From an uncultured Catenibacillus sp. (GTDB lineage Bacteria; Bacillota; Clostridia; Lachnospirales; Lachnospiraceae): a stretch of DNA of 27,010 bases. The stretch lies in the NCBI GenBank assembly GCA_934339005.1, contig CAKRHR010000038.1, forward strand, positions 1 through 27,010, written 5' to 3'. Below, in pieces: positions 7,166 to 14,228 of the stretch. The translations under genes were made by a program, and so were the position numbers. The notes under the pieces are model-generated. The model did not search any database. It was given only the letters and a program-made list of their open reading frames with translations, and was not told the origin of the DNA. Position 1 is the stretch's first letter. Every line of letters begins with the position of its first letter.

Positions 7166-8542
7166 GTGTTAGAAACATTAAAACAGATCATAAAAGATAA
7201 AAGCGTGCTGATTCTTGGATTCGGCCGGGAAGGTAAATCCACATTGACAAAAATTTTAGAAGCCGGAGGTTATAGTTGTGTCGCTGTATCTGACATGAAT
7301 CCGATTGATGTCAAAAGCGGGCTTGAACGTCCGTTGGCAGCACGCGTGATGAATGAAGGCATTATCATCGATACAATTTCCGGTGAAAATTATCTGAATG
7401 TATTAGATAATTATGATGTTGTCTTTAAGAGTCCGGGGGTAGTCCTTCCTAAAGATATTTCAGAGTATCAATGCGATATAGTTTCTCAGACAGAAGTATT
7501 TTTCAGACATTATAAACAACAGATCATCGGTATTACAGGTACAAAAGGTAAGAGCACAACAACTACATTACTGTATCATATTTTAAAAGAAGCCGGCAAG
7601 AAGACAGTGCTGGCAGGTAATATCGGTATTCCTGTATTTGATGTGGCTGAACATATCGAAGAGGATTCATTAATTGTTGTAGAACTATCATGTCATCAGC
7701 TTGAATACATGACAGTGTCACCACATATTGGTGTATTGATGAATATTTTTGAGGAACATTTGGATCATTATGGTACGATGGAAAAATATGTGGCTGCCAA
7801 GGAAAATATTTACCGCAATCAGGTGGCAAGCGATGTTTTAATCTGTAATGAGCACAATCTGCCAAAATCAGGTACATGCATGTCGCAGATTATTTCAATT
7901 GGTGTAGCGCCGACAAAGGCTGATATTTGTGTAGAAGATCATGAGATTATCTATGACGGAAGCACATTTACAATTCCTGTAGATGAGATGAATCTGATAG
8001 GGCATCATAATTATTTTGATATCGGTATAGATTATGCTATTTGTAAAAAACTTGGTATCTCAGATGAAGATTTCAGAGCAGGTGTGTGCAGTTATGTGCC
8101 ATTGCCGCATAGATTACAGCCAATAGGTGTCGTGGATGGTGTCAAATATTATGATGATTCTATTTCAACAATCTGTGAAACGACGATTCAGGCACTGGAA
8201 AGTTTGAAGAAAGCAGAAACAGTGATTATCGGCGGCATGGACAGAGGCATAGATTATGAAGATTTAGAAGTATATCTTGATTCGGCGCATGTGCATAATA
8301 TTATTTTGATGGAAGCAACAGGACATAGGATTTATGAGGAAATTATGGAATATCATCCGGATTTCCATAAACCGGAACGTTTGATTGTTGTAGAACATCT
8401 TGAGGATGCAGTTGCGAAGGCCAAGGAAATGGCAAAATCAGGAGAGATCTGTGTGATGTCACCGGCTGCGGCCAGTTATGGTATTTTCAAAAATTTTGAA
8501 GAACGCGGGGATGTATTTAAAAAGCTTGTCCTTGAAGCGTAA
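7166..8542 (+). CDS. murD2: Probable MurD2, UDP-MurNAc-L-Ala--L-Glu ligase (MurD family)
   Basis: 458 residues, normal for MurD. N-terminal Rossmann-like domain with LILGFGREGKS (15-25), central Mur ligase domain with ATP loop GITGTKGKST (122-131), NIFEEHLDHYGTMEKY and LIGHHNYFD, and C-terminal domain with SPAAASYGIFKNFEERG (432-448), matching the SPA-x-ASxDxFxNFxxRG end signature of MurD. The usual DSKATN segment reads DSISTI (331-336): the lysine and threonine pattern of ordinary D-Glu-adding MurD is lost, which fits altered glutamate handling. It adds glutamate, predicted L-Glu, to UDP-MurNAc-L-Ala in the cytosol. I chose GTG 7166 because GAGAGG (7151-7156) is nine bases before it and it follows the murL stop by one base; an upstream in-frame ATG at 7109 would overlap murL by 56 bases. 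Confidence 0.82.
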   Translation: MLETLKQIIKDKSVLILGFGREGKSTLTKILEAGGYSCVAVSDMNPIDVKSGLERPLAARVMNEGIIIDTISGENYLNVLDNYDVVFKSPGVVLPKDISEYQCDIVSQTEVFFRHYKQQIIGITGTKGKSTTTTLLYHILKEAGKKTVLAGNIGIPVFDVAEHIEEDSLIVVELSCHQLEYMTVSPHIGVLMNIFEEHLDHYGTMEKYVAAKENIYRNQVASDVLICNEHNLPKSGTCMSQIISIGVAPTKADICVEDHEIIYDGSTFTIPVDEMNLIGHHNYFDIGIDYAICKKLGISDEDFRAGVCSYVPLPHRLQPIGVVDGVKYYDDSISTICETTIQALESLKKAETVIIGGMDRGIDYEDLEVYLDSAHVHNIILMEATGHRIYEEIMEYHPDFHKPERLIVVEHLEDAVAKAKEMAKSGEICVMSPAAASYGIFKNFEERGDVFKKLVLEA

Positions 8543-8565
8543 AATTAAACATAGAGTATTATAAT

Positions 8566-8624
8566 AAATGTCCGGCACAAGGTAAGTAGTTAAATGACTG
8601 ATACCTTGGTGTCGGACATTTTTT
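8566..8624 (+). terminator. Terminator of the aspartate kinase-murL-murD2 unit
   Basis: Long imperfect stem (8566-8584 with 8602-8621, cores AATGTCCG and CGGACATT, plus AAGGTA and TACCTT) ending in a T run. It lies 23 bases after the murD2 stop. Confidence 0.85.
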
Positions 8625-8629
8625 AATTT

Positions 8630-8720
8630 ACGCGAGCAACGAGCCAAAGTCCATGCTCGCATGAGACCTTGGCGACTGCCGCGATAACTTGAGAAACTCG
8701 CGGAGCGTGTTTCTCATAGT
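8630..8720. repeat. Cluster of short inverted repeats, probable interspersed palindromic element
   Basis: The stretch is distinctly more GC-rich than its surroundings and contains nested palindromes: GCGAGCA with TGCTCGC (8632-8638 and about 8654-8660), CCGCG with CGCGG, and TGAGAAAC with GTTTCTCA (8690-8697 and 8709-8716). No ORF fits it. The structure and composition resemble small interspersed repeats, but there is no second copy in this window. Confidence 0.4.
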
Positions 8721-8755
8721 TTAATATATCAGATGTAAGGCGACTGATTTATATA

Positions 8756-8903
8756 CATAAAAGAAAAAGCCAGTCTACGTTCGACTGGCTTTTCCCGGAG
8801 AAGGTATTTTTTGTTTCTTATGGGGTGTAACAAAAAACTATATAATGTATTGGGGGGTTTACGAGTATTATAATAGCATAGGGTATCCAGAAAGTGTTCA
8901 CAA
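8756..8903 (-). ncRNA. Candidate small RNA with its own promoter and terminator
   Basis: On the minus strand TTGTGA (8903-8898), a 17-base spacer and TATGCT (8880-8875) form a promoter. About 110 bases downstream a perfect 11-bp hairpin (arms 8793-8783 and 8775-8765) runs into TTTTTCTTTT, a good terminator in this orientation. Between them lies another 9-bp hairpin (8837-8829 with 8815-8807) and no convincing ORF. No known RNA family was recognised. The rest of 8543-9232 shows only AT-rich DNA and the promoter described next. Confidence 0.3.
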
Positions 8904-9106
8904 AAAAATTTTTTTTTGAAAAATGTTTTTATGCAAAAAATACATAAGGTAAAAATGAAATTAGGCGTAAAAAATCGAATTTGTGGAATTTGCATCCCAT
9001 TTACATAAAAAATAAAAAATTCTGAGCAATTAGCTGATGACAATTTTTTGGAAAGGTATAAATTTTGATGTTATTTTTTTACATTTTCAGAAAAAACAGG
9101 TTAGAA

Positions 9107-9174
9107 GAGGTAAAAATAAAGCTATAAACGAGGTAAAAATATAAGAAGAAATTAAAAAAGTCAAATGATATAAT
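9107..9174 (+). promoter_or_regulatory. Promoter and direct-repeat operator of the C-glycoside deglycosidase genes
   Basis: An extended -10, TG-A-TATAAT (9166-9174), has no good -35 box. Upstream, the 12-base sequence GAGGTAAAAATA occurs twice exactly (9107-9118 and 9130-9141), 23 bp apart or about two helical turns. The second copy ends at the -40 region. This is the layout of an activator site compensating for a missing -35. Confidence 0.45.
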
Positions 9175-9232
9175 ACAAAAAGATACAAAAGCATTCCAAT
9201 ATGTGGTGTAAAAAAATTTAGGAGGTTATACT

Positions 9233-9667
9233 ATGGGTTTTGCAATGAGAATGAAACTTAACGATGAAATTATCAAAAAAGATTCTTTCAAGAGTATGTA
9301 TATTAACGGTAAGAAAAATGGCTTTCAATTTGACGTACAGTTATCTTACTACAGAGGTCATTATCTCTCAGATATTGATTTACTTGAAGTATACATTGAT
9401 GGTGAGAAGATGCCGCAGGAAGCTGTGACATTTGAATTAAATGGCAAGGAAATGCCGATTTATAAACTGACATGGGCAGTGACTGAATTCTGGAGTCAGG
9501 TTGTACCTGCAAAGATTCGTGTCATTAAAGCCGGTGGTCTGACAGAGGGCAACCATGAACTTGAACTGAAATTAATGCTTCGTGTACCTTACATGAATAT
9601 TGGCCCGGGACATACTTATATGCCGTTAGACAGCGGTGATAAGGTTGTTGTGACAGTGGCAGAATAA
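9233..9667 (+). CDS. C-glycoside deglycosidase beta subunit (DUF6379-type)
   Basis: 144 residues, no signal peptide. It matches the small beta subunit of C-glycoside deglycosidases in length and pattern: GFQFDVQLSYYRGHYLSDID early, an IDGE turn, a central EFW segment, KAGGLTEGNHELEL and the closing LRVPYMNIGPG. In characterised complexes (DgpB/DfgB/CarB type) this all-beta subunit packs on the TIM-barrel alpha subunit and is needed for activity. The alpha gene follows 17 bases downstream, the same pairing as in known clusters. AGGAGG precedes the ATG. I am confident of the family; whether the substrate is a flavonoid C-glycoside or another 3-oxo-glycoside is not visible. Confidence 0.85.
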   Translation: MGFAMRMKLNDEIIKKDSFKSMYINGKKNGFQFDVQLSYYRGHYLSDIDLLEVYIDGEKMPQEAVTFELNGKEMPIYKLTWAVTEFWSQVVPAKIRVIKAGGLTEGNHELELKLMLRVPYMNIGPGHTYMPLDSGDKVVVTVAE

Positions 9668-9684
9668 GAGGGAGGACGAGAAAG

Positions 9685-10671
9685 ATGAGCAATATTAAAT
9701 TAGGTGCAACATTATTTTGCTATGGATCAGATTATGCAAGATATGAATATGATTTTGAAGAATGTGTGAAACAGGCAGCACTTGCAGGTGCGACAGGCTA
9801 TGAGATCGTAGGTACACAGATGATCCCATCTTATCCAAATGTCAGTGATGAATTTTTGGGACTTGTTCAGTCGTTAAAAGAAAAATATGGCATTGGTCCG
9901 GTAGGTTACGGAGCAAATAATGACCGTGGTATGCGCTGTGACAGAGATTTGACAGATGATGAGATGTTAGCAGATGCGATTATCGATTTAAAAGCTGCCA
10001 ATAAACTTGGTTGTAAAGTTATGCGTGTACAGTACATGATGCGTCCGGCAGCATTTGCACGTCTGGCACCATATGCAGAATTATTTGATGTGAAATGTGG
10101 TATTGAAATCCACAATCCTGAAACGCCGCAGTCACCTGCAATGAAGGAATATCTTGATGTGATTAAGAGTACAGGTTCAAAATATCTTGGTTTCGTACCT
10201 GATTTTGGCTGCTTTGCAATTCATCCAAACAAACCAAAGTGGGATAAAGCACTTGAAGCCGGTGTTAAAGAAGAACATCTTCAGATGGTGGCAGAGATGC
10301 GTCGTACAGGTGTGCCTCAGGAGGAAGCTGCAAAACGTATCATGGAAGCCGGTGCAAATCCAGCAATCATGGATGCACTTGCAGGTATGTACGGATTTGT
10401 ACAGTTTAGAGATGAATCAGAATTACCTAGATTGTTTGATGAACTTAAGACAATCCTGCCTTATTCATTTGAAATGCATGGTAAATTCCATTACCTTGAT
10501 GAAAACTGTGTTGAACCAAGTATCCCATACGATCAGATTTTTGCATTTCTCAAGGAAAATGACTTTGACGGCTATCTGATTTCCGAGTATGAAGATGAAA
10601 TTGGCTGCGGTGGTTATGAATTCACAAAACGTCATCTGGCAATGGGTAAGCGTTTGCTTGGACTGGAGTAA
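9685..10671 (+). CDS. C-glycoside deglycosidase alpha subunit (xylose isomerase-like TIM barrel)
   Basis: 328 residues with an AP-endonuclease-2/xylose-isomerase-like TIM barrel. Likely divalent metal ligands are Glu141 (GIEIHNPE), Asp173 (FVPDFGCFA), His265 (FEMHGKFHY) and Glu301 (LISEYEDE), with His143 two residues after the first ligand, as in the alpha subunits of DgpC/DfgA/CarC-type enzymes. Those enzymes break the C-C bond between an aromatic aglycone and a 3-oxo-sugar, using Mn2+. The beta subunit lies immediately upstream with GGGAGG before this ATG, so the two are co-translated. The oxidoreductase that makes the 3-oxo substrate is not in the window. A plain sugar isomerase/epimerase is the alternative, made unlikely by the beta partner. 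Confidence 0.83.
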   Translation: MSNIKLGATLFCYGSDYARYEYDFEECVKQAALAGATGYEIVGTQMIPSYPNVSDEFLGLVQSLKEKYGIGPVGYGANNDRGMRCDRDLTDDEMLADAIIDLKAANKLGCKVMRVQYMMRPAAFARLAPYAELFDVKCGIEIHNPETPQSPAMKEYLDVIKSTGSKYLGFVPDFGCFAIHPNKPKWDKALEAGVKEEHLQMVAEMRRTGVPQEEAAKRIMEAGANPAIMDALAGMYGFVQFRDESELPRLFDELKTILPYSFEMHGKFHYLDENCVEPSIPYDQIFAFLKENDFDGYLISEYEDEIGCGGYEFTKRHLAMGKRLLGLE

Positions 10672-10700
10672 ATTTACGCAATCCGGCGGCTTTTTATGTC

Positions 10701-10729
10701 TTGACATTACAATTTATATAGTTTATCAT
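10701..10729 (+). promoter_or_regulatory. ileS promoter
   Basis: TTGACA (10701-10706), 17-base spacer, TATCAT (10724-10729). Transcription would begin near 10736, just before the T-box leader. Confidence 0.7.
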
Positions 10730-10769
10730 AATTACAGTAAAAAAGTGTTGATGAAGACAGTAGTATTTT

Positions 10770-10982
10770 GCTGAAAGTTTTAGAGAGCTGGCGATGGTGG
10801 AATGCCGGTATGATTAGGCTTTATATGAATATCACTTCGGAGCTGCAGAGGCGAAACGATGAGTAGCTTCTGACGGATGTTTCCCGTTATAGAAACGGCA
10901 TATGATAGTATGTTGTAATAGGTGGTATAACGAAGTAGATGATGGCTTTCGTCCTGTTGCGCAGGGTGGAAGCCTTTTTTTT
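10770..10982 (+). promoter_or_regulatory. T-box riboswitch, isoleucine specifier
   Basis: Leader with stem I starting at GAGAGCTGGCGATGG, a specifier bulge reading ATC (Ile, 10831-10833), and the T-box core TAATAGGTGGTA (about 10917-10928). Its TGGT at 10923-10926 can pair with the ACCA end of uncharged tRNA-Ile. A terminator hairpin (GGCTTTCGTCCTG with CAGGGTGGAAGCC, 10944-10974) and a run of eight T follow. Uncharged tRNA-Ile would favour the antiterminator and switch on ileS. Confidence 0.9.
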
Positions 10983-11050
10983 ATAACAGATGTTTTTTAA
11001 TGAAATGTGCTGTTATATTTGTTATTCATAATCAAGGAAGGATGAAATTC

Positions 11051-14000
11051 ATGTACGAAAAAGTAGATACCAATTTAAATTTCGTTGACCGTGAAAAAAA
11101 AGTCGAACAGTTCTGGAAAGACGAAGATATTTTCAAAAAGAGTATTGATTCAAGAAAAGAAGGTCCAACATTTACGTTCTATGACGGACCTCCAACAGCG
11201 AATGGAAAACCTCATATCGGACACGTATTGACACGTGTTATCAAAGATATGATTCCTAGATATAAGACAATGAAAGGATACATGGTACCTCGTAAAGCCG
11301 GTTGGGATACACATGGACTTCCGGTAGAACTTGAAGTTGAAAAGATGCTCGGCCTGGATGGTAAAGATCAGATTGAAGATTACGGTCTTGTACCTTTCAT
11401 CAACAAATGTAAAGAAAGTGTCTGGAAATACAAAGGTATGTGGGAAGATTTCTCAGGTACAGTAGGTTTTTGGGCAGATATGGACAACCCATATGTCACA
11501 TATGATGACAATTATATCGAATCCGAATGGTGGGCACTCAAAGAAATCTGGAAAAAGAAACTCTTATACAAAGGTTTCAAGATCGTTCCTTATTGCCCAC
11601 GTTGTGGCACACCGCTTTCAGCGCAGGAAGTTGCACAGGGTTACAAAGATGTTAAAGAACGTTCAGCTATTGTTCGTTTCAAATGTAAGGACGAAGATGC
11701 ATACATTCTTGCATGGACAACAACCCCTTGGACACTTCCTTCAAACCTTGCACTTTGTGTGAATCCGGATGAAACTTATGTGAAAGTAAAATGTGCTGAC
11801 GGTTATGTTTACTACATGGCAGAAGCATTACTTGATACAGTACTTGGCAAGTTTGCTACAGAAGAAACACCTGCTTACGAAGTTCTTGAAACATATAAAG
11901 GTAAAGACCTTGAATATAAAGAATATGAACCATTATATCAGTGTGCAGCAGATTCTGCAGCAAAACAGCATAAAAAAGCACACTATGTTGTATGTGACAG
12001 CTATGTTACACTGACAGATGGTACAGGTGTCGTTCATATCGCACCTGCGTTTGGTGAAGATGATGCGAAAGTTGGCCGTAAATATGATTTGCCATTCGTA
12101 CAGTTTGTTGATGGCAAAGGTAATATGACAGAAGAAACACCATTTGCCGGACTTTTCGTTAAGAAAGCTGATCCTGAAGTGCTTAAAGATCTGGATGCAA
12201 GAGAACTTTTATTTGATGCACCTAAATTTGAACATAGCTATCCACACTGCTGGAGATGCGATACACCGCTGATTTACTATGCACGTGAATCATGGTTCAT
12301 CAAGATGACAGCAGTTAAAGACGATCTGATTAAAAATAATAATACAATCAACTGGATTCCTGAAAGTATTGGTAAAGGTCGTTTTGGTGACTGGCTTGAA
12401 AATGTTCAGGATTGGGGTATTTCCCGTAACCGTTACTGGGGTACACCGTTAAATATCTGGGAATGTGAAGGCTGCGGACATCAGCATTCTATCGGAAGCC
12501 GTCAGGAATTATTTGAGATGAGCGGTAATGAATCTGCAAAGACTGTAGAGCTGCATCGTCCTTATATTGATGAGATTACAATCAAGTGTCCTGAATGTGG
12601 TAAGACGATGCGTCGTGTACCGGAAGTTATTGACTGCTGGTTTGACTCAGGTGCAATGCCATTTGCTCAGCATCATTATCCATTTGAAAACAAAGAAATT
12701 TTTGAACAGCAGTTCCCTGCACAGTTCATTTCAGAAGCTGTAGACCAGACCCGAGGATGGTTCTATTCATTATTGGCTGAATCTACATTATTATTTAACA
12801 AAGCACCTTATCAGAACGTAATCGTTCTTGGTCATGTACAGGACGAGAACGGTCAGAAGATGAGTAAATCCAAAGGCAATGCTGTTGACCCATTTGATGC
12901 ACTTCAGAAATATGGTGCTGATGCAATCCGCTGGTATTTCTACATCAACAGTGCACCATGGCTGCCAAACCGTTTCCATGGTAAAGCTGTTATGGAAGGT
13001 CAGCGTAAATTCATGGGTACATTATGGAACACATATGCATTCTTCGTTCTGTATGCAAATATTGATGAATTTGATGCAACAAAATACACACTGGATTACG
13101 ATAAACTCGGTGTGATGGATAAATGGTTACTTTCAAAATTAAATTCTGTTGTGAAAGCAGTGGATGATAACCTTGGCAACTATCGTATTCCGGAAGCTGC
13201 CCGTGCACTTCAGGAGTTTGTGGATGACATGAGTAACTGGTATGTTCGCCGCAGCCGTGACCGTTTCTGGGCAAAAGGCATGGAACAGGATAAGATTAAT
13301 GCATACATGACATTATATACAGCACTTGTGACAATTTCTAAAGCAGCAGCGCCAATGGTACCATTTATGACAGAAGATATTTACCAGAATCTTGTCAGAA
13401 GCATTGATAAGACTGCACCGGAAAGTATTCATCTGTGTGATTTCCCTGAAGTTAAGGACGCATGGATTGATAAAGAACTTGAAGCAGATATGGATCTTGT
13501 ACTTAAGATTGTTGTTTCAGGCCGTGCGTGCAGAAATACAGCAAACATCAAGAACAGACAGCCTGTTGGACAGATGTATATTAAAGCTGCATTTGAATTA
13601 TCTGATTATTTCAAAGATATTATCGCAGATGAGCTGAATGTGAAGAATGTTGATTTCACAGATGATGTGAGTGCATTTACATCTTACAGCTTTAAACCAC
13701 AGCTTAGAACAGTTGGTCCTAAATATGGCAAACTTCTTGGTAAGATTCGTGGCGCACTGGCTGATATTGACGGCAATAAAGCCATGGCTGAGCTCAAGTC
13801 TGAGGGCAAATTGACATTTAACTTTGATGGTGATATAGTAGAACTTACGGAAGAAGATTTGTTAATCGATGCCGCACAGACAGAAGGCTATGTATCCGAT
13901 ACTCAGTATGATGTGACAGTTGTAATAGATACAAACCTTACACTAGAACTGATTGAAGAAGGATTTGTCAGAGAACTGATTTCAAAGATTCAGACAATGC

Positions 14001-14206
14001 GTAAAGAAGCTGATTTCCAGGTCACAGACCACATCGTTGTGAGCGTGATGGATAATGATAAATTAACAGCAATCGTCAAAGCAAATGAAGCTCAGATTAA
14101 ATCAGAAGTTCTGGCTGACGAAGTTGTTTACGGCAGTGAAAATGGATATGCCAAAGAATGGAATATCAATGGTGAAGCCGTAAAACTCAGTGTTATGAAG
14201 AAGTAA
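11051..14206 (+). CDS. ileS: Isoleucyl-tRNA synthetase, type 2 (IleS2-like)
   Basis: 1051 residues. Class I signatures: PHIGH at 54-58 and KMSKSKGNA near residue 600. The Rossmann core reads TFYDGPPTANGKPHIGHVLTR... PRYKTMKGY... RKAGWDTHGLPVE, the wording of the eukaryote-like type 2 enzymes rather than the E. coli type. Three CxxC pairs (CPRCG, CEGCG, CPECG) suggest zinc ribbons in the inserted domains. It charges tRNA-Ile, with editing of valine by the CP1 domain. ATG 11051 was chosen because AAGGAAGG (11034-11041) ends nine bases before it; an ATG at 11042 has no spacing and an earlier in-frame ATG at 11000 has no ribosome site. It is controlled by the T-box upstream. Type 2 enzymes are typically less sensitive to mupirocin; that is inference here. 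Confidence 0.96.
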   Translation: MYEKVDTNLNFVDREKKVEQFWKDEDIFKKSIDSRKEGPTFTFYDGPPTANGKPHIGHVLTRVIKDMIPRYKTMKGYMVPRKAGWDTHGLPVELEVEKMLGLDGKDQIEDYGLVPFINKCKESVWKYKGMWEDFSGTVGFWADMDNPYVTYDDNYIESEWWALKEIWKKKLLYKGFKIVPYCPRCGTPLSAQEVAQGYKDVKERSAIVRFKCKDEDAYILAWTTTPWTLPSNLALCVNPDETYVKVKCADGYVYYMAEALLDTVLGKFATEETPAYEVLETYKGKDLEYKEYEPLYQCAADSAAKQHKKAHYVVCDSYVTLTDGTGVVHIAPAFGEDDAKVGRKYDLPFVQFVDGKGNMTEETPFAGLFVKKADPEVLKDLDARELLFDAPKFEHSYPHCWRCDTPLIYYARESWFIKMTAVKDDLIKNNNTINWIPESIGKGRFGDWLENVQDWGISRNRYWGTPLNIWECEGCGHQHSIGSRQELFEMSGNESAKTVELHRPYIDEITIKCPECGKTMRRVPEVIDCWFDSGAMPFAQHHYPFENKEIFEQQFPAQFISEAVDQTRGWFYSLLAESTLLFNKAPYQNVIVLGHVQDENGQKMSKSKGNAVDPFDALQKYGADAIRWYFYINSAPWLPNRFHGKAVMEGQRKFMGTLWNTYAFFVLYANIDEFDATKYTLDYDKLGVMDKWLLSKLNSVVKAVDDNLGNYRIPEAARALQEFVDDMSNWYVRRSRDRFWAKGMEQDKINAYMTLYTALVTISKAAAPMVPFMTEDIYQNLVRSIDKTAPESIHLCDFPEVKDAWIDKELEADMDLVLKIVVSGRACRNTANIKNRQPVGQMYIKAAFELSDYFKDIIADELNVKNVDFTDDVSAFTSYSFKPQLRTVGPKYGKLLGKIRGALADIDGNKAMAELKSEGKLTFNFDGDIVELTEEDLLIDAAQTEGYVSDTQYDVTVVIDTNLTLELIEEGFVRELISKIQTMRKEADFQVTDHIVVSVMDNDKLTAIVKANEAQIKSEVLADEVVYGSENGYAKEWNINGEAVKLSVMKK

Positions 14207-14228
14207 TCAACACAAAAAGGAGAAACAC

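Noticed and set aside
8729..9043. 104-codon minus-strand frame in the 8.5-9.2 kb gap
   Set aside because: Its composition simply reflects AT-rich DNA; no ribosome site or family resemblance, and it crosses the hairpin terminator.
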